Both the position numbers and the translations under genes were made by a program. From NCBI GenBank assembly GCA_030639035.1, contig DAOWDM010000072.1:1-16542 (forward strand): a stretch of DNA of 16,542 bases, read 5' to 3'. This DNA comes from Alphaproteobacteria bacterium (lineage in GTDB: Bacteria; Pseudomonadota; Alphaproteobacteria; DAOWDM01). The notes under the pieces were generated by a model. That model was not told the DNA's origin. It did no database searches and saw only the letters and a list, made by a program, of their open reading frames with translations. Shown piece after piece: positions 1 to 5,703 of this stretch. Within the stretch, counting starts at the first letter, position 1; each line of letters starts with the position of its first letter.

Positions 1-37
1 AAGACTGGATACCCGAACCTATGGTTCGAGTATGACA
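1..37. repeat. REP-like palindrome, family B, copy 1
   Basis: This is a short imperfect hairpin. The outer arms are ATAC/GTAT, then comes one C-A mismatch, then an inner stem CGAACC/GGTTCG around a 3-nt loop. The flanks AAGACTGGAT and ATGACAA are shared with the copy at 4396-4435, but the inner stem bases differ and still pair. It touches the window edge, so it may continue to the left. It sits just downstream of the DUF350 gene. No T-run follows the hairpin on the minus strand, so it is not a textbook intrinsic terminator. Confidence 0.7.
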
Positions 38-75
38 AATTAAGGTTGAAAAGAGTCTAAACGAAAAAAATCAGT

Positions 76-309
76 TTAATTCAGCCCCATGCCTATGACA
101 AGCCCAACAGCAATGCCGAGTCCTATGAAAATAGAACCAATGACAATACCTACAGCAATGTTCTGGTTTTCTAGCTCTTTTCTTGTGTTAAAAGGAGCAA
201 TCAGTTCAAAAATAAAATAACCGATAAGCATTGCTAAAATAGCAGTTAGAACACCTGTTCCAGCGTATAGAAAATTTGTTTCAACAATACCGAGATTGCT
301 AATGTCCAT
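76..309 (-). CDS. DUF350-family small membrane protein (YjfL-like, single repeat)
   Basis: A 77-residue hydrophobic protein with two predicted membrane helices, at about residues 12-37 and 50-74. They are joined by a short polar loop containing an APF motif and an acidic/basic stretch. This loop-plus-helix pattern (PF, then N-A-V-G and glycine-rich hydrophobic sequence) is typical of DUF350. Many DUF350 proteins are longer and carry the repeat more than once; this one has a single unit. The ATG start has a good Shine-Dalgarno (ACGGAGAA) upstream. The gene begins 19 bp after the stop of the lytic transglycosylase gene on the same strand, so the two are probably co-transcribed. The biochemical role of DUF350 is not established; an inner-membrane location is inferred from the helices. 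Confidence 0.75.
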   Translation of the reverse strand: MDISNLGIVETNFLYAGTGVLTAILAMLIGYFIFELIAPFNTRKELENQNIAVGIVIGSIFIGLGIAVGLVIGMGLN

Positions 310-328
310 TTATATTTCTCCGTTCTGT

Positions 329-1003
329 TTAATCCAGTATTTGTGTAACAGCTTCTATTTTGCGAACATATGCAATAGTTTCTCTGCTATGTCCTCTTGT
401 AACTTTATGCAGTGTTTTTTCTATTTCTTTCCAGTTGTTTCCATTCTTTCCTCTCCAACGAGCGTGTTTTTGAGCTTTTAGAATATTCTTTTTGCCAGCG
501 TTATATGAACCAATCATAAAATTAATTCTATCTTGAAATGAACGTTCGGCTCTCCAGTCGTTCCAAAGATAGCGATTATAGTATATTCCTGCTGCAATTG
601 ACCAGCGAGTATCTGATATTGCTCCGCTTATCAGCTTGTTTTTCTTTTTTATATCGGTATATGTTCTTGGCATTATTTGCATAATACCCAATGCTCCAGC
701 ACGAGACACAGCCTTTTCTTTAAGCCGAGACTCAGCTATAGCTTGAGCTTTGAATATGCGATAATCGAACTCAACTCCAAAATAGCGTTTTGAATACTTA
801 CGAAAATGGTTATCGTGTTTTTTAACTTCATTGTATTTTTTGTAATTAAGATATTTTTTTGAAATTGTTGCAGGTTTGTTTTTTTTTGTTTTAGAATCAT
901 TCGTTAAGAGAAAGCTGTTCACAACAAAGCTCCCGCCAAATAAGGCGAGAATAACAAGCAGAATAGAAGTTTTTATGAACATGTTTTTTTTGGATATCTG
1001 CAA
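329..1003 (-). CDS. Membrane-anchored lytic transglycosylase (SLT domain)
   Basis: A 224-residue murein lytic transglycosylase, predicted to cleave the MurNAc-GlcNAc bond of peptidoglycan. An N-terminal helix at about residues 9-32 is a signal anchor or signal peptide. A basic linker follows, then an SLT/GEWL-fold domain from about residue 75. The catalytic glutamate is Glu91 in AIAESRL, followed by GALGIMQIMP (103-112), the MIGSYNAG motif (163-170) and a C-terminal ETIAYVRKI helix, all hallmarks of family 1 transglycosylases. The start is TTG at 1003, chosen because AAAAAAGGA lies 7 nt upstream; the alternative ATG at Met8 has no ribosome site. It heads a probable two-gene unit with DUF350. 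The family is often used for local wall opening around secretion or pilus machines, but no such partner is adjacent here. Confidence 0.88.
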   Translation of the reverse strand: MQISKKNMFIKTSILLVILALFGGSFVVNSFLLTNDSKTKKNKPATISKKYLNYKKYNEVKKHDNHFRKYSKRYFGVEFDYRIFKAQAIAESRLKEKAVSRAGALGIMQIMPRTYTDIKKKNKLISGAISDTRWSIAAGIYYNRYLWNDWRAERSFQDRINFMIGSYNAGKKNILKAQKHARWRGKNGNNWKEIEKTLHKVTRGHSRETIAYVRKIEAVTQILD

Positions 1004-1041
1004 ACAAAAATCCTTTTTTCAAAATAATAATAATTTGATGT

Positions 1042-1085
1042 GTACTATAGTACTATTTTTTTAGCTTTTTGTCTGCTCATTAATG
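1042..1085 (-). promoter_or_regulatory. Possible promoter of the lytic transglycosylase gene with a palindrome over the -10
   Basis: On the minus strand CAGACA (4 of 6 matches to TTGACA) is followed after 17 bp by TACTAT (4 of 6 matches to TATAAT). The -10 lies inside the perfect 12-bp palindrome GTACTATAGTAC at 1042-1053, which could be an operator. The assignment rests only on spacing and sequence. Confidence 0.35.
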
Positions 1086-1144
1086 TTATTTTTAAAAAAC
1101 TATTACAGAAAAATGAAATTTTTTATAAATATAAATTGGCTTTG

Positions 1145-1158
1145 GTGATAAATATCAC
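1145..1158. promoter_or_regulatory. CRP/FNR-family-like binding dyad upstream of flp
   Basis: GTGATA-AA-TATCAC is a perfect dyad. It resembles both the CRP consensus (TGTGA-N6-TCACA; only the first base of the left half differs) and the FNR/FixK consensus (TTGAT-N4-ATCAA; one change per half). It lies about 155-168 bp upstream of the flp start codon. The identity of the regulator is inference. Confidence 0.4.
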
Positions 1159-1312
1159 AGATAATAGCGACTAAACCTGTCATTATACAATTGTTGATTG
1201 AGGCAGGTAAAAAAACTAACTTGCAAAAATATGAAAAAGTTGATAGTAAAGTAAATTGAGAAAGGGCTTCAATTAAAGACAGCCAACTATCTATAACTTA
1301 GGGAGAATTACA

Positions 1313-1501
1313 ATGTTACGTATGTATATAAAAGCTCAGGAACTTAAAAGAAATATTTCTGGAGCAACTGCTATTGAATATGGTCTTATTGCGGCTGGTA
1401 TTGCTGTTGCAATTATTACTGTTGTATTTCAGTTCGGTGATGATCTTGCTGATTTGTTTACAGGTATTTCTGGTAAGATTACAGAAAATACTCCTAGCTA
1501 A
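1313..1501 (+). CDS. flp: Flp/Fap-type pilin subunit (tad pilus prepilin)
   Basis: A 62-residue class IVb prepilin. A 17-residue positively charged leader ends in SG, followed by ATAIEYGLIAAGIAVAII. Cleavage is expected after Gly17, leaving Glu22 at +5 and Tyr23 at +6 of the mature chain, the Flp signature. The mature peptide is about 45 residues, mostly one hydrophobic helix with a short acidic and then polar C-terminus. The ATG has GGGAGA 7 nt upstream. No tad/cpa assembly genes lie nearby, so secretion would depend on a machine encoded elsewhere. The gene stands alone between a long regulatory spacer and two hairpins, which suggests an independent transcript. The family call is secure; whether a working Tad pilus exists is not visible here. 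Confidence 0.9.
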   Translation: MLRMYIKAQELKRNISGATAIEYGLIAAGIAVAIITVVFQFGDDLADLFTGISGKITENTPS

Positions 1502-1515
1502 AACATTTTTATGCC

Positions 1516-1550
1516 AAAGGACGAGAGCAAAAACTTTCGTCCTTTTGTGT
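1516..1550 (+). terminator. Hairpin terminator 1 after flp
   Basis: A 12-bp stem (AAAGGACGAGAG pairing with CTTTCGTCCTTT, one G-T pair) closes a 6-nt CAAAAA loop. It begins 14 bp after the flp stop. The following TTGTGTAA is only weakly T-rich, so termination may depend on the second hairpin just downstream. Confidence 0.6.
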
Positions 1551-1556
1551 AACACG

Positions 1557-1586
1557 AGGGTGGCATTAGCTACCCTTTGTTGTTTT
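1557..1586 (+). terminator. Hairpin terminator 2 after flp
   Basis: AGGGTGGC pairs with GCTACCCT (8 bp, one G-T pair) around a 4-nt ATTA loop. It is followed directly by TTGTTGTTTT, a good U-tract. Together with the preceding hairpin it forms a tandem terminator separating flp from the BI-1 gene. Confidence 0.7.
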
Positions 1587-1606
1587 AAATTAAATTATTT
1601 TTTTGT

Positions 1607-1632
1607 TATTCTGAAACAAGTTCAGCGTAACG
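1607..1632. repeat. Half copy of REP family A
   Basis: ATTCTGAAACAAGTTCAGCG followed by TAACGG matches the right half of the long hairpins at 6938-7024 and 12431-12509 (CTGAA-acaag-TTCAG, then ATGACGG), with a few changes. Only one half is present, in the spacer before the BI-1 gene. Confidence 0.55.
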
Positions 1633-1655
1633 GTTTTAGATTTTAAGGACAGATT

Positions 1656-2390
1656 ATGAGAGAACAGTTTGGCATAAACCATGACAGAGCTTTTACCTCT
1701 TCTAAAATAGATGAAGGGCTGCGTAATTACATGCTTCGCGTATATAATTATATGGGAATTGGTCTTGTTTTAACAGCTGTGGCTGCATATATTGTGGCTA
1801 ACACAGGTTTCTTTAATCTTTTTTATGGATTTACTCCAGAAAACACTATTAGCCTTACTTTTTTGGGCTGGATTGCTGTTCTTTCCCCTTTGGCTATGGT
1901 TTATATGCTAGGTGCTAGAATCCATTCTATGAAAGCTAGTACAGCACATCTTATGTTTTGGATTTTCTCGATTCTTATGGGAATTTCTCTAACTCCAGTA
2001 ACTTTTGTATATACAGGAGCAAGCATTGCTAAAGTGTTTTTCATTACATCAGGAACATTCGCAGGAATGAGCCTTTACGGCTACACGACAAAAAAAGACT
2101 TAACAGGTTTTGGGTCATTCCTGATTATGGGGCTGATTGGTATTATCATAGCCTCTATAGTTAATATCTTTATAGCAAGTTCTGCAATGGACTTTGTAAT
2201 ATCATGTATTGGAGTTTTGATTTTTGTTGGTCTTACAGCTTATGACACGCAGAAAATCAGGCAAATGTACAATGAGGGCGATGGAAGCGAAATGGCTTCT
2301 AAAAAGGCTATCCGTGGAGCTTTAAGCCTGTATCTGGATTTTATAAACCTATTTCTTTTTCTGTTGCGTTTTTTCGGTGATAGACGATAG
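1656..2390 (+). CDS. Bax inhibitor-1 / YccA-YbhL family membrane protein
   Basis: A 244-residue polytopic protein with about seven hydrophobic segments. The N-terminus is short and cytosolic, with RAFTSSKIDEGLRNYMLRVY before the first helix, as is common in bacterial BI-1 proteins. The C-terminal core has the family motif TAYDTQKIRQMY (Asp197) and LSLYLDFINLFLFLLR (Asp228). These look equivalent to the aspartate pair that forms the pH-sensitive calcium-leak gate in Bacillus YetJ. A passive calcium/proton leak in the inner membrane is therefore possible; family members in bacteria are also tied to FtsH-dependent membrane quality control. The ATG start follows AAGGAC at a 6-nt gap. Length and termination at FGDRR are normal, although an IS110 remnant begins exactly at the stop codon. 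It appears monocistronic. Confidence 0.92.
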   Translation: MREQFGINHDRAFTSSKIDEGLRNYMLRVYNYMGIGLVLTAVAAYIVANTGFFNLFYGFTPENTISLTFLGWIAVLSPLAMVYMLGARIHSMKASTAHLMFWIFSILMGISLTPVTFVYTGASIAKVFFITSGTFAGMSLYGYTTKKDLTGFGSFLIMGLIGIIIASIVNIFIASSAMDFVISCIGVLIFVGLTAYDTQKIRQMYNEGDGSEMASKKAIRGALSLYLDFINLFLFLLRFFGDRR

Positions 2391-2626
2391 AGGTTGAAAA
2401 TAATCAGCTTTTATCGGAAAAACGAGATGTAATAACATCAGAAAAAGGCGTTGGAAATAAAACCGCAGCTGTCTTGATAGCTCTTCTTCCAGAGCTTGGA
2501 AAAGTTAATCGCAGACAAATAGCCACGATTGCAGGAGTCGCTCCTTATGCCAAAGACATAAAAAAGCCTTATTTATCTGTGCTTTAGTAGCAATAAGATA
2601 CAACAAAAGACTAAAGGCTTTTTATG

Positions 2627-2634
2627 AAAAACTA
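2627..2634. repeat. Target-site duplication, left copy
   Basis: AAAAACTA directly precedes the MITE-like element and is repeated exactly at 2772-2779 after its right end. The sequence belongs to the IS110 reading frame (…EKL…), so it marks the insertion target. Confidence 0.8.
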
Positions 2635-2771
2635 GGCTATGCTCCATAATAGTAGTGCTTTTAAAATACCACCGTCATTCTGAGGAGCACAGCGACGTAT
2701 TGGTGGTGAAAGAGCTTTATTCTCATTGCATGGAAATCGGTCAGACAGCAATACTATTATACAACACAGCC
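2635..2771. mobile_element. 137-bp MITE-like element inserted in the IS110 remnant
   Basis: The two ends form a 25-bp terminal inverted repeat (2635-2659 and 2747-2771) with 20 of 25 positions matching. It begins GGCTRTG and has the shared core ATAATAGTA. The insertion is flanked by the 8-bp direct repeat AAAAACTA (2627-2634 and 2772-2779). Removing the element and one repeat restores the expected continuous IS110 reading (FYEKL joined to IAKGKKK), which confirms the boundaries. No ORF of its own makes sense. The interior holds a 6-bp stem (ACCACC/GGTGGT) around CATTCTGAGGAGCACAGCGA, which resembles another dispersed bacterial repeat motif. It is non-autonomous; the parent transposase family is unknown, with IS6 and IS1595 among families that make 8-bp duplications. 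Confidence 0.82.
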
Positions 2772-2779
2772 AAAAACTA
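2772..2779. repeat. Target-site duplication, right copy
   Basis: This is the second exact AAAAACTA copy, adjoining the right terminal inverted repeat of the element at 2635-2771. The IS110 coding sequence resumes from it. Confidence 0.8.
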
Positions 2780-2912
2780 ATTGCAAAAGGCAAAAAGAAA
2801 ATTGTAGCAATAACAGCCGTTATGCGTAAATTAATCGTAATCCTAAACGCCAAATGCAAAGAAATATAACTTTCTTATTCAAGTGGGTTGATGACAGTGA
2901 GAAAGGAAAAAC

Positions 2913-3488
2913 TCAGCCTTTCTCATAATAAGCAGCTATTAGCTCACCAAATTCTTTGTGCATTTGGGAGGGGTATGTTTTAGTCAATTCTGGGTGGAAT
3001 GTTGTTACCATATATTGTGGCGTCTTTAGCCATACAGGTGTGTTTTTATACTTGCTGACTACTTCAATATCATCTGAAACTTTATTAATAATCGGGGCAC
3101 GGATAAATGAGACAGGGTAATCTTTTATATCAATTTCAGTGCTTTGAAGTTGTCCGCCATAGCTATTGCGTTCAATTTCAAAATCAAGAAGGCTAAAAGA
3201 TTCTTGTTTCGGATTCGTAACCTTTGAAGCCATTAAAATAGCTCCTGCACAAATCCCCCATACAGGTTTTTTAGCAAATTCCATTGCTAATATTTCTTTC
3301 AGCCCGAAAATCTTTATCAGGCGGAGCATAGTCGTGCTTTCTCCGCCTGGTAAAATATACGCATCTACCTCTTCAAGGTGTTTTGCAGTCTTAACCTCTT
3401 TGAATTTAATATCAAGAGCTTCAACATGCGGACGGTGAGGGTCTATACAGCCTTGAAGAGCTAGAATTCCAATAGTAAAAGGCTTCAA
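2913..3488 (-). CDS. pdxT: Pyridoxal 5'-phosphate synthase glutaminase subunit PdxT
   Basis: The class I glutamine amidotransferase subunit of PLP synthase. It hydrolyses glutamine and channels ammonia to PdxS. With the chosen start the protein has 191 residues, the usual family length. Visible motifs are GILALQG (7-13), PGGESTTM (47-54, oxyanion region), GICAGAI with nucleophile Cys80, FIRAP, and FHPEL with His165 and Glu167 completing the triad. The start is taken as TTG at 3488, 2 bp after the pdxS stop, because AGAGG lies 8 nt upstream and homologs begin with a few residues before the GILALQG strand. An upstream TTG at 3542 would add 18 residues and overlap pdxS by 53 bp with poorly spaced ribosome-site sequence. 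A hairpin (GAGAAAGG/CCTTTCTC, 2899-2924) overlaps the stop but has no U-tract. Confidence 0.93.
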   Translation of the reverse strand: MKPFTIGILALQGCIDPHRPHVEALDIKFKEVKTAKHLEEVDAYILPGGESTTMLRLIKIFGLKEILAMEFAKKPVWGICAGAILMASKVTNPKQESFSLLDFEIERNSYGGQLQSTEIDIKDYPVSFIRAPIINKVSDDIEVVSKYKNTPVWLKTPQYMVTTFHPELTKTYPSQMHKEFGELIAAYYEKG

Positions 3489-3489
3489 C

Positions 3490-4371
3490 TTACCAGCCTC
3501 TATCTGCCATTTTTTCCGCAGGCGAAAGAGTTGGAATTTCAATGCCTTTCATCGGAGACGGAAGATTTTTTGAAGCTTCAAGAACTTCTTTTGGGTCATC
3601 ATAGTGAGCAACAGCCTTAACAATAGCTTTTGCAAATGCTTCTGGATTTTCAGATTTAAAAATACCAGAACCAACAAAAACTGTTTCTGCACCAAGCTGC
3701 ATTACCAAAGCCGCATCAGCTGGAGTAGATACTCCGCCTGCTGCGAAATTAGGAACAGGAAGTTTGCCTGTTTCTTTAATGACTTTCAAAAGACTGTAAG
3801 GAGCACCAAGCACCTTCGCTTCTGCCATAAGCTCGTCTGTTTCAAGAGAAGCAATGCGTTTTATTTCCTGATTAATAGACCGCATATGTTTGACTGCTTC
3901 AACTATATTTCCTGTTCCAGGCTCACCTTTGGTGCGGATTAAAGCTGCACCTTCGCCGATACGCCTTAGAGCTTCACCAAGGTTTGTTGCTCCACATACA
4001 AAAGGAATTTTAAAGTCGTGTTTGTTTATGTGGTGAGCATTATCAGCAGGAGTAAGAACTTCACTTTCGTCAATATAATCAACGCCAATTTCCTGCAAAA
4101 CCTGAGCTTCAACAAAATGCCCGATTCTGCATTTTGCCATTACAGGAATGCTGGATACTTCCATGATTTTCTGAATCATTTCAGGATTCGACATGCGGGC
4201 AACTCCGCCATCTTTGCGAATATCAGAAGGAACTTTTTCCAAAGCCATTACAGCAACAGCTCCTGCATCTTCTGCAATTTTTGCCTGTTCTGGAGTAACA
4301 ACGTCCATAATTACTCCACGCTTTAGCATTTCTGCCAGCCCAGTTTTTAGATTAATTTTAGTTTCGGTCAT
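3490..4371 (-). CDS. pdxS: Pyridoxal 5'-phosphate synthase lyase subunit PdxS
   Basis: The synthase subunit of the deoxyxylulose-independent PLP pathway. It builds PLP from ribose 5-phosphate, glyceraldehyde 3-phosphate and ammonia supplied by PdxT. The 293-residue (beta/alpha)8 barrel is full length. Key residues are Asp23 (GVIMDVV), the imine-forming Lys80 (PVMAKCRIGH), and Lys148 in ALIRTKGEPGTG, the phosphate-binding and second-lysine region; AAGGVSTPADAA supplies the second phosphate loop. The ATG start has AAGGA 9 nt upstream. The gene is followed by pdxT with a 1-bp gap between the PdxS stop and the preferred PdxT start codon, and is preceded by ridA on the same strand. PdxS and PdxT form a 12+12 complex in other bacteria. 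Their presence suggests that the PdxA/PdxJ route is not needed here. Confidence 0.97.
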   Translation of the reverse strand: MTETKINLKTGLAEMLKRGVIMDVVTPEQAKIAEDAGAVAVMALEKVPSDIRKDGGVARMSNPEMIQKIMEVSSIPVMAKCRIGHFVEAQVLQEIGVDYIDESEVLTPADNAHHINKHDFKIPFVCGATNLGEALRRIGEGAALIRTKGEPGTGNIVEAVKHMRSINQEIKRIASLETDELMAEAKVLGAPYSLLKVIKETGKLPVPNFAAGGVSTPADAALVMQLGAETVFVGSGIFKSENPEAFAKAIVKAVAHYDDPKEVLEASKNLPSPMKGIEIPTLSPAEKMADRGW

Positions 4372-4395
4372 GCAACGAATTCCTTTTTTAAGTAT

Positions 4396-4435
4396 AAGAC
4401 TGGATTCCCAGCCCTAAAGGGCTGAGAATGACAAG
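4396..4435. repeat. REP-like palindrome, family B, copy 2
   Basis: AAGACTGGATTCCC, then the inner stem CAGCCC-TAAA-GGGCTG, then GAATGACAAG. The outer arms ATTC/GAAT and the C-A mismatch match the architecture of the copy at 1-37, while the inner stem differs and still pairs. It lies in the 93-bp spacer between ridA and pdxS. On the minus strand it is followed by TATACT, a -10-like hexamer without a clear -35. Confidence 0.72.
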
Positions 4436-4464
4436 AGTAGAATAATGTAACAAAAGAACAGTTT

Positions 4465-4848
4465 TTAAATTACTGCTATGCAGGAAATTTCAACCAAAGC
4501 ACCTTTTGGCAAAGCTGCTACTTCCATAGCCTGACGAGCAGGTTTCATGTTGGTAAAAAATGTAGCGTACACTTCATTAACAGCAACAAAGTCTTTTATG
4601 TCATCAAGGTAGACTTCTGTTTTAGCAACTTTTTCAAGACTGCTTCCTGCTTCTTCAAGAATAGCTTTAAGGCTTTGCAGAACTCTTTCAGCCTGCTCTT
4701 TAACGCCGCCTTCAACAAACTCACCTGTTGCAGGGTCTATAGGAAGTTGACCTGATACAAAAACAAAATCACCTGCTTTTATAGCCTGAGAATAAGGACC
4801 AATAGCTGCAGCCGCTTTGTTTGTTTCAACTGGGGATAATGTAACCAT
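4465..4848 (-). CDS. ridA: RidA family enamine/imine deaminase (2-iminobutanoate/2-iminopropanoate deaminase)
   Basis: A 127-residue YjgF/RidA protein, full length. RidA trimers hydrolyse reactive enamine/imine intermediates such as 2-aminoacrylate, released by PLP-dependent dehydratases, that would otherwise inactivate PLP enzymes. Diagnostic positions are present: IGPYSQA with Tyr19, FVSGQLP (30-36), Arg105 in KPARQAMEV, which binds the carboxylate, and Glu120 in ALVEIS. This matches the active RidA subgroup. The ATG has AAAGG about 10 nt upstream. It precedes pdxS and pdxT on the same strand, so PLP synthesis and protection of PLP enzymes are encoded side by side, possibly on one transcript, although a REP palindrome lies between them. 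Confidence 0.95.
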   Translation of the reverse strand: MVTLSPVETNKAAAAIGPYSQAIKAGDFVFVSGQLPIDPATGEFVEGGVKEQAERVLQSLKAILEEAGSSLEKVAKTEVYLDDIKDFVAVNEVYATFFTNMKPARQAMEVAALPKGALVEISCIAVI

Positions 4849-4887
4849 GATTTATTTACCTTTTTTAAATACATAATTTTAAATATC

Positions 4888-4915
4888 TGTTTACCTGAAC
4901 AAAAAGTATTGTCAA
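4888..4915 (-). promoter_or_regulatory. Probable ridA promoter
   Basis: On the minus strand a perfect TTGACA (4915-4910) is followed after 16 bp by TAAACA (4893-4888, 3 of 6 matches). This would start transcription about 30 bp upstream of the ridA ATG. The -10 is poor, so only the -35 is convincing. Confidence 0.45.
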
Positions 4916-5026
4916 GCGATGTCATATTTAAATTTGTTTATTGCTTTTTATCCCACTTTTTTGTTGTCTAACAGTGCTATGAGATGTAATAGTTTATATA
5001 TATAGTTTTAGTTTGTGAGGAAGTCG

Positions 5027-5542
5027 ATGAAAAACCTGTTCATTTATCTAGTTTCTTTTTTTGTAACAGTGGTTATCGCTGGTTCAGCTATGGCTCAAGA
5101 AGTAGAAATTATTGATACTTATGGTGATTGGGCAGCTTATTCTTTTCAGGAAAAGGGCGGAAAAGTCTGTTATATGGCTAGCACGCCAACAAAAGATGAG
5201 GGCAAATATAAAAAACGGGGTGATATTTTCACAATCGTTACTCATCGTCTTGCAGAAAAAAGTTTTGACGTTGTAAGCATTGTTGCTGGTTATCCATACT
5301 TAAAAAATTCTAAAGTAAAACTTATTATCGGAAACAAGACTTTTTCTCTGTTTACTCATGACAGCACCGCATGGGCTCATGATAACTCAACAGATGCTAC
5401 TATTGTTAAAGCTATGATTAATGGCAATAAAATGATTGTTAAAGGTTCTTCTAGCCGTAAAACAAAAACAAAAGATACGTACTCGCTATCAGGATTTACA
5501 GCTGCTCACAAAGCAATCAACAAAGCTTGTAGCAGGAAATAG
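5027..5542 (+). CDS. Invasion-associated locus B (IalB) family exported protein
   Basis: A 171-residue secreted protein with a clear signal peptide, cleaved after SAMA (about residue 23). The mature part follows the IalB pattern closely: a WAAYSF strand near the start, then CYMAS, a GDIFTIVTHR strand, VVSIVAGYPY, FSLFTHDSTAWAHD, and TDATIVKAMINGNKMIVKG. It ends with the C-terminal signature DTYSLSGFTAAHKAINKAC, and two cysteines could form a disulfide. The family is widespread in Alphaproteobacteria and is named after Bartonella IalB, linked there to erythrocyte entry; most members have no known role. The start is ATG at 5027 because GAGGAAG lies just upstream; a GTG 12 bp earlier would overlap that ribosome site. 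It is divergent from ridA and appears monocistronic. Confidence 0.9.
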   Translation: MKNLFIYLVSFFVTVVIAGSAMAQEVEIIDTYGDWAAYSFQEKGGKVCYMASTPTKDEGKYKKRGDIFTIVTHRLAEKSFDVVSIVAGYPYLKNSKVKLIIGNKTFSLFTHDSTAWAHDNSTDATIVKAMINGNKMIVKGSSSRKTKTKDTYSLSGFTAAHKAINKACSRK

Positions 5543-5554
5543 TCAACCTATACA

Positions 5555-5602
5555 CATTGTATTTCTGAATTTAGTTCAGCATAGCATCTACAGCAATGAC
5601 GG
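5555..5602. repeat. Degenerate REP family A copy
   Basis: TTCTGAATTTAGTTCAGCAT matches the left half of the long hairpins at 6938 and 12431, and CAGCAATGACGG nearby resembles their right end, so this looks like a copy with its middle deleted. It lies in the 3' spacer between the convergent IalB and ABC genes. No separate intrinsic terminator is obvious for either gene in this 161-bp gap. Confidence 0.5.
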
Positions 5603-5703
5603 TTGGTGGGTGTTCAGAATTATAGATGTCAAGTAATTCGATGACATTTAGGGTGTAGCATAGGCAAAGTGATTCCATATAAAACAGATAGTCTCTAGGT
5701 TTT

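Larger units (their letters stand above)
1004..1312. other. Divergent intergenic region between the lytic transglycosylase and flp
   Basis: This 309-bp non-coding, very AT-rich spacer separates divergently transcribed genes. It holds a 12-bp perfect palindrome at 1042-1053 and a 14-bp CRP/FNR-like dyad at 1145-1158. No convincing consensus promoter for flp is visible. TTGCAA (1221-1226) with TAGTAA (1244-1249) at 17-bp spacing is the best but weak candidate. No ORF with a plausible ribosome site was seen. Confidence 0.6.
2387..2869 (+). pseudogene. IS110-family transposase remnant (C-terminal part, multiply broken)
   Basis: Fragments of the IS110 C-terminal (transposase_20-like) domain can be read in order. 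The first reads ...SEKGVGNKTAAVLIALLPELG followed by RRQIATIAGVAPYAKD. The next, in another frame, reads KALFICALVAIRYNKRL, and the last reads AITAVMRKLIVILNAK before TAA at 2867-2869. The N-terminal DEDD catalytic half is missing. Between PYAKD and KALFIC about 15-17 codons that family members normally carry (the glycine/arginine-rich stretch) are deleted and the frame shifts. Between FYEKL and the final part the reading frame is split by a 137-bp inserted element (2635-2771). IS110 elements lack long terminal inverted repeats, so no IS ends can be drawn. The remnant starts at the BI-1 stop codon. It cannot encode an active transposase. Confidence 0.85.

Noticed and set aside
1316..1646. Open frames overlapping flp on both strands (79 and 90 codons)
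   Set aside because: They are shadows of the flp coding region and its terminators; the composition is unlike a protein and there is no ribosome site.
2632..2859. Minus-strand open frame of 75 codons
   Set aside because: It runs across the MITE-like element and the IS110 relic in the opposite direction, has no ribosome site and matches no family.
2899..2924. Hairpin at the pdxT stop as an intrinsic terminator
   Set aside because: The stem is good (GAGAAAGG/CCTTTCTC) but it overlaps the stop codon and no U-tract follows on the minus strand.
5543..5703. Small RNA or bidirectional terminator between the convergent IalB and ABC genes
   Set aside because: Only a decayed repeat with short imperfect stems is present; no U-tract or promoter-like pair stands out.
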